Assembly (NCBI GenBank): GCA_045594645.1
Contig: JAZNYY010000045.1
Span: 1 to 64,000 of the forward strand
DNA: 64,000 nt
DNA from: Fimenecus sp045594645
GTDB lineage: Bacteria; Bacillota; Clostridia; Oscillospirales; Acutalibacteraceae
Direction: 5' to 3'
Numbering within the stretch: position 1 is the stretch's first letter; every line of letters starts with the position of its first letter. The position numbers and the translations under genes are program-made. Under the pieces are notes generated by a model. That model ran no database searches. It was given only the letters and a program-made list of their open reading frames with translations, and was not told the origin of the DNA. This document shows positions 51,640 through 61,148 of this stretch, one piece after another.

Positions 51640-52920
51640 ATGCTTGATATTAAATTTGTGAGAACTAATCCTGATGCAGTTAAAGAAAACATCAAGAAAA
51701 AGTTTCAGGATGATAAGCTCCCCCTTGTTGATAGGGTAATCGAGCTTGACGCAGAATACAGAGCCGCTAAAGGTCGTGGAGACGAGCTTCGTGCTCTTCG
51801 TAATTCTGTAAGTAAAGAAATCGGCGGACTTATGGCAAAGGGTATGCGCGACGAGGCCGAACAGGCAAAGCAGAAAGTTAAAGATATTGCTGATGAACTC
51901 AACGCACTTCAGGTTAAAGAGGGCGAATTAGAAGAAGAAATCCGCAAGATTATGCTTGTAATTCCCAATATTATCGACCCAAGCGTGCCCATTGGTAAGG
52001 ACGACAGCGAAAATGTTGAAATTCAGAAGTATGGCGAGCCCGTAACTCCCGATTTTGAAGTCCCCTATCATGTTGATATTATGGAAAACCTCAACGGTAT
52101 CGACCTCGACAGCGCAAGAAAAACAAGCGGTAACGGTTTCTATTATCTTTGCGGTGATATAGCCCGTCTTCATTCTGCAATTCTCTCATATGCACGCGAT
52201 TTTATGATTGACCGCGGATTTACCTATTATATTCCCCCGTTTATGATTAGAAGCGATGTTGTAACAGGCGTTATGAGCTTCGCAGAAATGGAAAATATGA
52301 TGTACAAAATTGAGGGCGAGGACCTTTATCTTATCGGTACAAGTGAGCACTCAATGATTGGTAAGTTTATTGACAGCCATATTCCCGAGGACGAGCTTCC
52401 TAAAACTCTTACAAGCTACTCCCCTTGCTTCCGTAAAGAAGTTGGCGCACACGGTATTGAGGAGCGCGGAGTTTACAGAATTCATCAGTTTGAAAAGCAA
52501 GAAATGATTGTTGTATGTAAGCCCGAAGACAGTATGAAGTGGTATGATAAGCTTTGGCAGAATTCAGTTGATTTCTTCCGTTCACTCGATATTCCCGTTA
52601 GAACACTCGAGTGCTGTTCAGGTGATTTGGCGGACTTAAAGGTTAAGAGCTGTGATGTTGAGGCTTGGAGCCCCCGTCAGCAGAAGTATTTTGAGGTTGG
52701 CTCTTGCTCAAACCTTGGTGATGCGCAGGCTCGCCGTCTTGGAATTCGTGTTAAGTCAAAAGACGGCAACTATTTCGCACATACATTAAATAATACAGTT
52801 GTTGCACCGCCAAGAATGTTGATTGCGTTCCTTGAAAACAACTTGAACGCAGACGGTAGCATTAACATTCCAAAGCCCTTGCAGATGTATATGGGCGGAA
52901 AAACAAAGATTGAGAAATAA
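51640..52920 (+). CDS. serS: Seryl-tRNA synthetase
   Basis: The 426-residue class II synthetase has the N-terminal coiled-coil arm (about 28-110) that holds the tRNA-Ser variable arm, then the catalytic core: motif 2 CFRKEVGAHGIEERGVYRIHQFEKQE (split at HQF) and motif 3 NGTxxAPPR-like NNTVVAPPRMLIAFLE. It is 18 bp behind parB and belongs to the same unit, as in many Firmicutes origins. No T-box leader fits in the gap. Confidence 0.97.
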   Translation: MLDIKFVRTNPDAVKENIKKKFQDDKLPLVDRVIELDAEYRAAKGRGDELRALRNSVSKEIGGLMAKGMRDEAEQAKQKVKDIADELNALQVKEGELEEEIRKIMLVIPNIIDPSVPIGKDDSENVEIQKYGEPVTPDFEVPYHVDIMENLNGIDLDSARKTSGNGFYYLCGDIARLHSAILSYARDFMIDRGFTYYIPPFMIRSDVVTGVMSFAEMENMMYKIEGEDLYLIGTSEHSMIGKFIDSHIPEDELPKTLTSYSPCFRKEVGAHGIEERGVYRIHQFEKQEMIVVCKPEDSMKWYDKLWQNSVDFFRSLDIPVRTLECCSGDLADLKVKSCDVEAWSPRQQKYFEVGSCSNLGDAQARRLGIRVKSKDGNYFAHTLNNTVVAPPRMLIAFLENNLNADGSINIPKPLQMYMGGKTKIEK

Positions 52921-52956
52921 AATCTCACGCAAATTCACTATGGAGAGGGATATACA

Positions 52957-54063
52957 ATGAAAAACAGTATCGTAAAAATTGTCAGCATTATAATGGCTCT
53001 TTCACTTATGATGCTCACATTTGCGGCTTGTAATGACGAGCCACAGTATGAGCCTGACGGCAGTTCAACAACTACAACCACAGAGCCTTCAACAGAGGCT
53101 CAGCCCAAAAATGTCAACCCCCTTACAGGTAAGGCAGATTTGAGCGACAGCGCAATCGGTGCAAGACCCGTTGCAATTATGGTTGAGAACTCCCCTTCTG
53201 CAAGACCACAGTGGGGTATGTCAACACCCGATGTTATTCTTGAAGGTATGGTTGAGGGCGGAATCACCCGTATGATGTGGATTTATGCCGATGCAGAGGA
53301 CATTCCCGAAAAGGTTGGTCCAACAAGAAGTGCCCGTCATGATTTTGTTGAAATCGCTGCAGGACTTAATGCAATTTATGTTCATTGGGGCGGTAGCGGC
53401 AGAACTGATAACACTCTCGCTTACGGTGCAATTAAAAAGTATGACATTGACAATATTGACGGTATGGCTTACAGCGGTACATATTTCTTCCGCGACAATA
53501 CAAGAAATGTAAGCTCAGAGCACCGCGGATACACCAAAGGCTCATCAATTATTAAGGCTATTTCAAAGCTTGGCTATGAAACAAAGGCAGAAGATAATAA
53601 ATGGATGCCCTTCAAGGTTCTCGTTGACGGTCAGAGAATGCCTTATGGTGATGAAAGCGGAACTTGTTCATCAATCAATATCACATATTCTTCGAGTTAT
53701 AAGAGAAGCTTCAAATATGATACTGCAAAGAATACATATGATGTATATATGAATTCAACCCTCTGCAAAGACGGTACAACCGGCGAAAAGGTTTCAGTGG
53801 ATAATGTAATTATTATGTATTGCGGTGTTTCTTCTCTTGGCGACGCAAAAGGCCATCAGGAATGGAATATGGAAGTTTCAAGCGGAGACGCAGTTTTCGT
53901 ATCAAACGGTTACGGCGAATCAATTTCTTGGAAGAAAGACGGTAAAACCGGCGCTCTCAAGTTCTATGGCAAAGACGGTAACGAGCTTACAGTAAATCAG
54001 GGTCAGAGCTTTATCGCAGTTGTCCCCGAAAAGAACAGAACTCTTACAACAATTACAGAGTAA
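52957..54063 (+). CDS. DUF3048-domain lipoprotein (YerB-like)
   Basis: The 368-residue protein has a lipoprotein signal with lipobox FAAC (Cys about residue 25), a Ser/Thr linker (STTTTTEPSTEAQ) and a DUF3048 domain from NPLTGKADLSDSAIGARPVAIMVENS (split at RPVAIM) with VGPTRSARHDFVEIAAG. DUF3048 proteins such as YerB are anchored outside the membrane; their function is not established. ATG 52957 follows GGAGAGGGATATACA. It is 36 bp behind serS. Confidence 0.88.
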   Translation: MKNSIVKIVSIIMALSLMMLTFAACNDEPQYEPDGSSTTTTTEPSTEAQPKNVNPLTGKADLSDSAIGARPVAIMVENSPSARPQWGMSTPDVILEGMVEGGITRMMWIYADAEDIPEKVGPTRSARHDFVEIAAGLNAIYVHWGGSGRTDNTLAYGAIKKYDIDNIDGMAYSGTYFFRDNTRNVSSEHRGYTKGSSIIKAISKLGYETKAEDNKWMPFKVLVDGQRMPYGDESGTCSSINITYSSSYKRSFKYDTAKNTYDVYMNSTLCKDGTTGEKVSVDNVIIMYCGVSSLGDAKGHQEWNMEVSSGDAVFVSNGYGESISWKKDGKTGALKFYGKDGNELTVNQGQSFIAVVPEKNRTLTTITE

Positions 54064-54118
54064 TTATTGCTATATGATATGTTGATATTATATAAATCCT
54101 AAAAACGGAGGAAATACT

Positions 54119-54850
54119 ATGAATAAGAAGAATTTAATCGGTATGATTGCTTTGATAGTAGTTTTTGCAATTATAACCACCGTTGTTGTTGTCAGCATTA
54201 AGAAAGATAGAGAGATTTATGTTGATGACGCAGGTATTGAACATTTGCTGGTGTTAGATGAAGAAGGCAACACTACCCTTTCAAAAAGTGGAGATATAGT
54301 TGTTTATGCGACTGATACACATGGCGATATTATTTTAGATGAAAACGGTGACCCGCAATACAGATATGTTAAATTCCCGAATTTAGTAATTAAAGATAAT
54401 ACTCTTGAAACTCCAACCTATAAATTGACTATGCCAAAGGATTGGGTATTAGAAGAAAACGGAACATTTCATTTAAAAGATAATGAAGATGTAACTTTGA
54501 CAATAACCAAAATGTGTGAGTATAATGGTACTGTGGAAGAGTACATTATTGAAAATAAAGAATTATCCGATCAAGTGCTAAAAGAAATCGAAAAAGATTA
54601 TTCTAAATTAGAAACAACAGAATCTGTATGCTTGCTTACAATGAAAAGCATAAATTGTTTTGTTAAAGATTATAAGGCAATGCAAGGAGACCAGATAGAA
54701 ATTTATACTAAGGCAATATATTTCGTTGAAAATGAAGAGGTATACAAAATTTCTTTCATATGTCAGAACGGCTCATACGATGAGACAATAGACATTTTAA
54801 ATATTTTAGATAATAACTTTTCAACAAAAACTATTACAAAAGATTATTAA
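54119..54850 (+). CDS. Membrane-anchored hypothetical protein
   Basis: The 243-residue protein has one N-terminal helix (about 6-26) followed by an outside acidic domain. The stretch GIEHLLVLDEEGNTTLSKSGDIVVYATDT with tandem DEEGN/DENGD turns resembles short beta-strand repeats, and the second half (YKLTMPKDWVLEENG) has a PsbP/lipoprotein-like beta pattern. I do not recognise the family. AAACGGAGGAAATACT precedes ATG 54119. The base composition is more AT-rich than that of its neighbours. A strong terminator follows. Confidence 0.65.
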   Translation: MNKKNLIGMIALIVVFAIITTVVVVSIKKDREIYVDDAGIEHLLVLDEEGNTTLSKSGDIVVYATDTHGDIILDENGDPQYRYVKFPNLVIKDNTLETPTYKLTMPKDWVLEENGTFHLKDNEDVTLTITKMCEYNGTVEEYIIENKELSDQVLKEIEKDYSKLETTESVCLLTMKSINCFVKDYKAMQGDQIEIYTKAIYFVENEEVYKISFICQNGSYDETIDILNILDNNFSTKTITKDY

Positions 54851-54860
54851 GAATAAAAAA

Positions 54861-54891
54861 GGAGCGAAAATAAGTTTTCGCTCCTTTTTTT
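54861..54891 (+). terminator. Rho-independent terminator
   Basis: GGAGCGAAAA-TAAG-TTTTCGCTCC is a perfect 10-bp stem followed by TTTTTTT, 10 bp after the stop. Confidence 0.95.
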
Positions 54892-55148
54892 CAATATATT
54901 GTCCATAAACTTTATGAAATCACAATATCTTGTGATTTTTGCAATTATTGAACACTTTTTCAAAAAAATGTTGAGTAAAACAGCAAAAAAGATAGTATTT
55001 TGGAAAATTAATAAACATAATGTTGATAATTTAACAAATTGTTCAGAATTTCGTCGATTTGCCAAAATTTTCTTTTGTCCTTTTGCACAAAACAACTAAA
55101 AAAATTATGTAATATTTGCAAAAAAACGAAAAAATTGTGAATTTGCTA
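54892..55148. other. AT-rich gap with one small inverted repeat
   Basis: No gene is supported here. AATCACAA-TATC-TTGTGATT at 54918-54937 is a perfect 8-bp inverted repeat that could be an operator. A 66-codon open frame (54899 on) has no ribosome site. Part of the 685-bp gene-free stretch 54851-55535; the rest is the terminator, a promoter and a structured leader. Confidence 0.5.
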
Positions 55149-55177
55149 TTGATATTCTTGAAAATTAGGTGTACAAT
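55149..55177 (+). promoter_or_regulatory. Promoter of the dockerin-protein transcript
   Basis: TTGATA at 55149-55154, 17 bases, TACAAT at 55172-55177. Transcription would begin near 55184, about 350 bases before the start codon. Confidence 0.75.
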
Positions 55178-55184
55178 GGCTATA

Positions 55185-55535
55185 ACCATAGGAATGGTGT
55201 AATGGGGCGAAGTGTCTTCTTTTTTAGAAAACGCTTTTGTTCGTCTCACAAAAGATACACATCCTAGGGTAATAACTCGGGTGTGTATCATCAGTCTTCC
55301 GCCAGCTTTCTTTTGGTGTAAATTAAAGCGGAAGCGGTGGAGGGCAGTCCGGGTAAATTAGAGCACTTTTGACGAGCTCTGCCGAATTGCAGGATGTAGT
55401 TGCAACGGCTGGGTCAGAGAGTGAGCGACTGTTGCTCTCGTATCGCATTATTTCCATGGCGATGTAAAACAATTATGGGGACTATTTACATTGCATATTG
55501 TATAGTATGCAAAATTTAATAGGAGGAAAAATTAT
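55185..55535 (+). ncRNA. Long structured leader RNA, unknown class
   Basis: Successive stems are visible: GGCGAA/TTCGTC (55206/55240), GATACACATCC/GGGTGTGTATC (55254-55289), CTTCCGC/GCGGAAG (55296/55328), AGAGC/GCTCT (55360/55376), a nested GCCG..TTGCA/TGCAA..CGGC (55381-55409), GAGAG/CTCTC (55417-55439), ATCGC/GCGAT (55442/55459), and TTGCATA/TATGCAA (55491/55506). Eight non-overlapping stems in 310 bases, with GC content well above the AT-rich flanks, suggest selected structure. It does not match T-box, tmRNA, RNase P or riboswitch cores that I know. It ends at the AGGAGG ribosome site of the dockerin gene. Confidence 0.6.
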
Positions 55536-58500
55536 ATGAAAAAATTCAAAAAGCTGTTAAGCGTGCTTATGGCTGTTGTTATGATGATTTCATGCTTCTC
55601 AATTCTTGGTAATGCTTTCCAGGAATATGAAATCGATGAGAATTCTTATTACTATTTCGATAGTAACGATAATCCTCGTGTTTATCTTTACACAGCAGAG
55701 CAGCGCGCATCAATCGCAATGGATACTGTTGATGAACTTCTTGGCTCATTGGGAATCGTATTCGTTGTTGACTTGAGTATCTTAGGTCAGATTGTTATCA
55801 ACCTTTCATCTTATGACGCACTTTGTGCTACTCTTGATGATGGTCTTATCAGTACTGCGCTTGGTATGGCTGGCGACCTTTCAGACCTTGAGCATGGTAT
55901 GCTCGACGGCAACACAAGAGCAGGTGACGGTGATGTTGCATCATTAAACAACCTTCTCTACTTTGCACAGAAGAATGCTGATGTTATTTATAACATTATC
56001 AATGATGGTATCGACCTTGGTACAATTGGTTCACTTGCTAACATTGACCTTACAGGTATCAACGAAATTCTTGTTGACCTTCCAGGCTTCCTTGGCGGAC
56101 TTCTTTATGGTCTTAGTGACCGTCAGATGACAAACGGCATCGGTGAAGATACAGCAGAAGGTTTAGGCAATAGCCCTCTTTGGGATACTATTGGAACTGA
56201 CGAGAAGAATAGCAATGCAGACTACAAGCTTGACACTATCGTTGAAAATCTTGTACTCAATCTTCTCACAACTCCTCGTAACACAATCAGAATCACAGAA
56301 CGTAGCCAGAACACTCTTGGTGACCAGGCTCTTGAAGAAGTTCTCGAGGACGGAACAAAGAATTACTACTGCTATGGTACAGAAACAGCAGAAGACGGCA
56401 CAGTTACTCTTGTAACAACATATGAGGGTGACGAAGAACCTTACAGACATTATCTCACTCGTTGGGATGAAAATTCTAGCCTTCTTAAGGGTAAGTCAGC
56501 TGAAGATTTCAGAGCTGCTTTCTCATTGAATGGTAAAGACCTTTACACATTGCTTGAAGATATGATTGCTTGGGCTTATGACGCATTCGCAGGTCACAAC
56601 CTCGATGGTCAGCTCCGTGCAACTCTTATGCAGTTCTGCGGCGCTTTCAATAATGGTGATGATCCAGAGTACCTTAACGACGAAATTAAGGCACAGTTGA
56701 AAGCTATTATGGACGGCTATAAGTTGATGGAAGAAAATGCTAGCTATGACAAGTCAACACTTCAGGCAGAGTTCAAAAACACAGTAGGTGTTGCTGGTAA
56801 CTACAACTTCATGTACATCGCTCTTAATGACGACGGTACAGTTGACACAACTGCAAACATCAACACAAAGCCCGATAACCTCTACTATGTAGTAGAATGG
56901 GGTCAGAGCTATCAGTATTATCATGTTGAGTTTAATAACCTCAGCACATTCTTTGACCTTATTGACTGGGAATATCAGGCTCCCACATGGGCAGAACTTA
57001 AAACAACAATCGGCTGGGAAAAGGGAACTTCTCTTCTTCAGCACATTAACAACATTGTTGGTACAATCATTACAACAGCTGTTAACCGTACAGCTACTGT
57101 AGAAAATGAAGATGGTACAACAACATCATATTCATTGTCATGGACAAATGGAACAACAGAAGGTCTCCTTGCAACAAACGTAACAGAACTTGTTAAGCTT
57201 GTTATTAAGGCTGATACACGCAAACTCTTCGGTAGCTTATATACTCTTCCCGAAGGTTTCGACAGCTTCACTCTTGAGCAGGTTATTGTTGAACTTGCAA
57301 GAATTCTTGTTCCAAAACTTATCCCTGCTCTCATCCTTCCTGATGACGTAGCTTCAGTTGAAGAAGTTGTTGCTTATTCTGTTCGTGAGTTTATAGCAGA
57401 AATCATTCCTGACACAGGTGCGTCTTGGGATGCAGCTCTTGATGCAGCTACAACAGAAGACGAATATCTTGATATCGCTCTTTCAATGGGTTGCTCAATC
57501 GGCGTTTACTATCTCCAGAACCTTATCGGTCTTGGAACTACAACAGATGGTGCAAATGGTACAGACACAACAATGGCTGCATCACTCAACACTTATCTTA
57601 ATGCTGATACAAATTGGCAGACAAAACTTGGATACATCATTAACTGGGTAATAACAACATACGTTCCTAACCTTACAAAGAACAGTGGATATTCAAGTTC
57701 AACTGTTTATTCAGACCCATTGGGTGAATTGTCAAAGATTTTCAGCACTCTTGCTCCTTCTTTCCTTAAGATTTTAGGTGCAAATACAGATAGCTATGCA
57801 CTTGACCTCAATCATGTTTACGATGACCTCAGACTTGCTCTTAACGGTGACTTCTCAGAACTCGCTAATGGTCTTATGAGAAAGTCTTCAGGTACATCAG
57901 CTAACTACACAGCTATCAAGGCTCTTGGTACATTCCTCACAGAACTCTTCGGCGGTCTTGGTATGAATGTATCAGGCAGTGATTGGGCAGGCGACTGGTC
58001 AACACTCAGTGGCAAGTTCACAACTGCTTATGATGCAACATATCCTCTCCAGGCATTGCTTGGTGACTATGGTACATCATCAACTATCGCAGGCCTTGCA
58101 CAGTACTTTGTTTCAACACTTGCATATTGTAGAGATTACTGGTTCTCAGACGCTCTTGCAATCATCCTTATGATTGCCGGTCGTGAATCAAGACTCACAA
58201 ACAAAGGTGTTGTTATTGACGGTATTGAAGAAGCATACACAGGTTCTACATCAGCAGTACTTGACTTCTCATTCGTTATGAATACAAGCGGTGTTCGTGA
58301 GTACTTCAATGACGGCAGATATAAGACAGGTACCGGCTATATGGACGGCGACTTCGCACTTTATGTTGATAGCGTTAAGGTGACTGATGGTAACGGCAAT
58401 GTAAAGGTAAACAATGCAATTGGTAGAGAGGTTGCTCCTAACGAAAAAGAATATTTCAGCTTCACTGTATCAAATATTCAGGAAGACCCACAGGTTTATA

Positions 58501-61112
58501 CTCTTGAAATTGCTTATAAGATTAAATCACCTACAGATAGCAGCTTCGATGATGCTGAGTTAATTTATGCTGAAGAACAGTTCATCGCTTCTTCACTTCT
58601 TAATGACTCACTTTCATGGTCAAAGGGAACTGTCACAAAGACTCATGGCTCCGCTGATATTACTTCAGGTTCATATGATACTGACGGTTCAACAAAGACA
58701 TCTAAGGACGCTGTTACAACATATATTGATGCTAAGTGGGAATACGGCTTTAAGAACACATATATTTCTGAAGTTGAACAGTTGACAAAAGCAAAAGAAA
58801 CAATGATGTACTTGCGCGATATGTCAACTGAGTACCTTACAAACGACAACGCTTCAGGACTTAATGTTGACTATGCATCAAAGCTTGCTACAACTAAACA
58901 TACTTGGTCAATCGCTTATGTTGATGGCTATGGTACTAACACAGTAAATGACGATGGTTCTATCTCAATTACTGACCATTCAACAACTAACTTCTCAGTA
59001 ACTCATAACGGCACTGCTGTTGACGCAACAGGTCTCTGGTTCAAGTGGAATATCAATGATTCTACAGGTTTGAACAATAAGAGTGCTTGGACATCAGCAG
59101 CCTTCGGTGTTGCTCATGACACAACAAAACAAGCTCCAATGTGGGCAGTTGAAACAACAGCAGGTCTTGTTCGTAAGAACTTCGAAGAAGACTATAATAG
59201 CTATAAGATTGCTGCAAACGTTCTTTTCCAGGGTAACTGGGGTGACCTTAATGGTTCTGAGCCAGTTTGGGAAGGCGAAATGACAGTTACATCAGATAGT
59301 GCAACAGCAATCACAACTTATATTACACTTTTCAATTCTTATGACCTTGCTAGCAGAATCGACGCTAACCTTGGCCTTAAGGAAGAAAATTATCCTGAAG
59401 CAGGCGACGCATGGACAGAATATGAAAATGCAGTTGCATATGCTAACCTTCAGATGTATGGTCAGTGGATTGCTTCTCAGTTCGAAGCAGACCATACAAT
59501 CAACGTTGCTGACATCACAGTTCCTGTTGATGCAGACGGTAAGGCATACGAAGGCTATGAAGGAACAACAGTTTCTACATTCTTGTATGCTGGTGACAGA
59601 CTTGAAGCAGCAGTAGCAGCTCTCGCTGAATATTATGTTGAGTCAGAGGATGATTCAGAAGCATCAGAAGCAGCAACAATGCTCGACCCATCAGATGCTA
59701 AATCACCTTACTACGCAGCATATGCTGCACTTCAGGCAATGGAAGAATATGATACTTCAAATCATAACTATCTTCTTTACACATGGTTCCGCTTTAATGA
59801 CTTGCGTCAGTCATTGAGAAATGCAATTAATGCATTGAGAGTTCCTGATGCAACAGCACCTAACACTCTTGCTGGTGTTCCAGGTGACAACGAACAGATT
59901 GCAAATGTAATTGCTGCTATCAATAACGACAAACTTGAAACAATCGTTAATGGTTTGGTTGAAGCTCCAACAGAAGAAGCTATTAAGGCAGCAGCAGACG
60001 CTTATGCAGCATATGAAGAGGGTTATGAAGCTCTCGCAGCAACATATGACCCTGCAGTTCTTGCAGCTGATGCTGCTACAATGAAGATTTACGGTACTGT
60101 AAATACTTCATCAACAGGTAAGAACGGCCGACTTCTTGCTAAGTACAGCACACAGCAGATGCACTTCCTCAATGATGCTATCAGCACATATGGTAACGAA
60201 GTTGCAGCTGACTATTCAGAGGGTTCATATGAAGTTTATGCTGATAGACTTGCAGAAGCAAAGTTAGTTCAGGCCGATTCAACATCAACACAGTACGAAA
60301 TCTTCTCAGCAAGATATGAACTCCTTGTAGCTTACAAGGCTCTTATCCCTGCAGGCGAAGAAGTTGATATGTCAGCTCTTAAAGATGCAATGGCTGAAGC
60401 TATGGAAATCATTGAAGCTATCGGCACAGACGATGAAAAGCAGCTCGCTGATGATGCAACAGTAGCATCTCTTGAAGAAGCTTATGAACAGCTTGTTCTT
60501 GCAATGGGTATCGAAGTTGAGTATGACGAGGAAATGTACTACATCGGCGGCAACTACAACGGTGCTTACGCTCTCGCTCAGGAAGGCAAGATTTATGCAA
60601 TCAAAGAACAGGGCTGGGTAGACGGCATTACAGCTAACCTTCTTGCTGCTATCGACAACTTCGTTGGCTCATACCTCGCACCTATCCTTTCAGGTATCCT
60701 TGAAACAACAGGTTTCGTTGATACAGTTAACAAGTATGTTTACGGTATCGACATCGGCGGTATCATCAATGAGTTCTTCCAGGTTGCAAACGGTACAATG
60801 AACCTTGTTGCTAATGATTCTGGTGTAACAAACGGTACAGGTGCAACTCTTGAAGTTGTTGATACAAAGGGCGAAGTTACTGAAACATACACAGTTGTTA
60901 TCTTCGGTGACGTTGACGGTAATGGTGAAGTTGACGGTACAGATAGTTCATTTATTATGCAGCAGGTTGCTGGTACTAGTGAATTAGACACAGTAGCTGG
61001 ATTTGCAGCTGACGTTGATGGTAATGGTGAAGCCGACGGTACAGACAGCTCATTTATTATGCAGGTAGTTGCTGGTACAAATTCTATTACTACCAACCCC
61101 TATGAAGAATAA
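55536..61112 (+). CDS. Giant secreted dockerin-containing protein
   Basis: The 1858-residue protein has a Sec signal peptide (MKKFKKLLSVLMAVVMMISC, cleavage near residue 27), a long mostly helical N-terminal part, a beta-rich central part (about 900-1300) with aromatic NDSTGLNNKS-like segments, FIVAR-like helical repeats (about 1280-1720: AYEEGYEALAATYDP, EEAYEQLVLAMG) and a type I dockerin (about 1791-1848). The two dockerin repeats read DVDGNGEVDGTDSSFIMQ and DVDGNGEADGTDSSFIMQ, each with the calcium-loop Asp/Asn set. It should dock onto a cohesin outside the cell. No catalytic domain is recognised. Its AGGAGGAAAAATT ribosome site follows a long leader. Confidence 0.85.
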   Translation: MKKFKKLLSVLMAVVMMISCFSILGNAFQEYEIDENSYYYFDSNDNPRVYLYTAEQRASIAMDTVDELLGSLGIVFVVDLSILGQIVINLSSYDALCATLDDGLISTALGMAGDLSDLEHGMLDGNTRAGDGDVASLNNLLYFAQKNADVIYNIINDGIDLGTIGSLANIDLTGINEILVDLPGFLGGLLYGLSDRQMTNGIGEDTAEGLGNSPLWDTIGTDEKNSNADYKLDTIVENLVLNLLTTPRNTIRITERSQNTLGDQALEEVLEDGTKNYYCYGTETAEDGTVTLVTTYEGDEEPYRHYLTRWDENSSLLKGKSAEDFRAAFSLNGKDLYTLLEDMIAWAYDAFAGHNLDGQLRATLMQFCGAFNNGDDPEYLNDEIKAQLKAIMDGYKLMEENASYDKSTLQAEFKNTVGVAGNYNFMYIALNDDGTVDTTANINTKPDNLYYVVEWGQSYQYYHVEFNNLSTFFDLIDWEYQAPTWAELKTTIGWEKGTSLLQHINNIVGTIITTAVNRTATVENEDGTTTSYSLSWTNGTTEGLLATNVTELVKLVIKADTRKLFGSLYTLPEGFDSFTLEQVIVELARILVPKLIPALILPDDVASVEEVVAYSVREFIAEIIPDTGASWDAALDAATTEDEYLDIALSMGCSIGVYYLQNLIGLGTTTDGANGTDTTMAASLNTYLNADTNWQTKLGYIINWVITTYVPNLTKNSGYSSSTVYSDPLGELSKIFSTLAPSFLKILGANTDSYALDLNHVYDDLRLALNGDFSELANGLMRKSSGTSANYTAIKALGTFLTELFGGLGMNVSGSDWAGDWSTLSGKFTTAYDATYPLQALLGDYGTSSTIAGLAQYFVSTLAYCRDYWFSDALAIILMIAGRESRLTNKGVVIDGIEEAYTGSTSAVLDFSFVMNTSGVREYFNDGRYKTGTGYMDGDFALYVDSVKVTDGNGNVKVNNAIGREVAPNEKEYFSFTVSNIQEDPQVYTLEIAYKIKSPTDSSFDDAELIYAEEQFIASSLLNDSLSWSKGTVTKTHGSADITSGSYDTDGSTKTSKDAVTTYIDAKWEYGFKNTYISEVEQLTKAKETMMYLRDMSTEYLTNDNASGLNVDYASKLATTKHTWSIAYVDGYGTNTVNDDGSISITDHSTTNFSVTHNGTAVDATGLWFKWNINDSTGLNNKSAWTSAAFGVAHDTTKQAPMWAVETTAGLVRKNFEEDYNSYKIAANVLFQGNWGDLNGSEPVWEGEMTVTSDSATAITTYITLFNSYDLASRIDANLGLKEENYPEAGDAWTEYENAVAYANLQMYGQWIASQFEADHTINVADITVPVDADGKAYEGYEGTTVSTFLYAGDRLEAAVAALAEYYVESEDDSEASEAATMLDPSDAKSPYYAAYAALQAMEEYDTSNHNYLLYTWFRFNDLRQSLRNAINALRVPDATAPNTLAGVPGDNEQIANVIAAINNDKLETIVNGLVEAPTEEAIKAAADAYAAYEEGYEALAATYDPAVLAADAATMKIYGTVNTSSTGKNGRLLAKYSTQQMHFLNDAISTYGNEVAADYSEGSYEVYADRLAEAKLVQADSTSTQYEIFSARYELLVAYKALIPAGEEVDMSALKDAMAEAMEIIEAIGTDDEKQLADDATVASLEEAYEQLVLAMGIEVEYDEEMYYIGGNYNGAYALAQEGKIYAIKEQGWVDGITANLLAAIDNFVGSYLAPILSGILETTGFVDTVNKYVYGIDIGGIINEFFQVANGTMNLVANDSGVTNGTGATLEVVDTKGEVTETYTVVIFGDVDGNGEVDGTDSSFIMQQVAGTSELDTVAGFAADVDGNGEADGTDSSFIMQVVAGTNSITTNPYEE

Positions 61113-61148
61113 TATAAATTAAAAAAATTAAGGAGTTAGACACAAGCA

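Noticed and set aside
54899..55099. Small 66-codon open frame in the AT-rich gap
   Set aside because: No ribosome site, no promoter within range after the terminator, and composition typical of noncoding AT-rich DNA.
55330..55410. Possible RNase P RNA, because of a CAGTCCGGG stretch
   Set aside because: The universal GAGGAAAGTCC core and the ACAGAAA and AGAG regions are missing, and the size before the coding region is too small.
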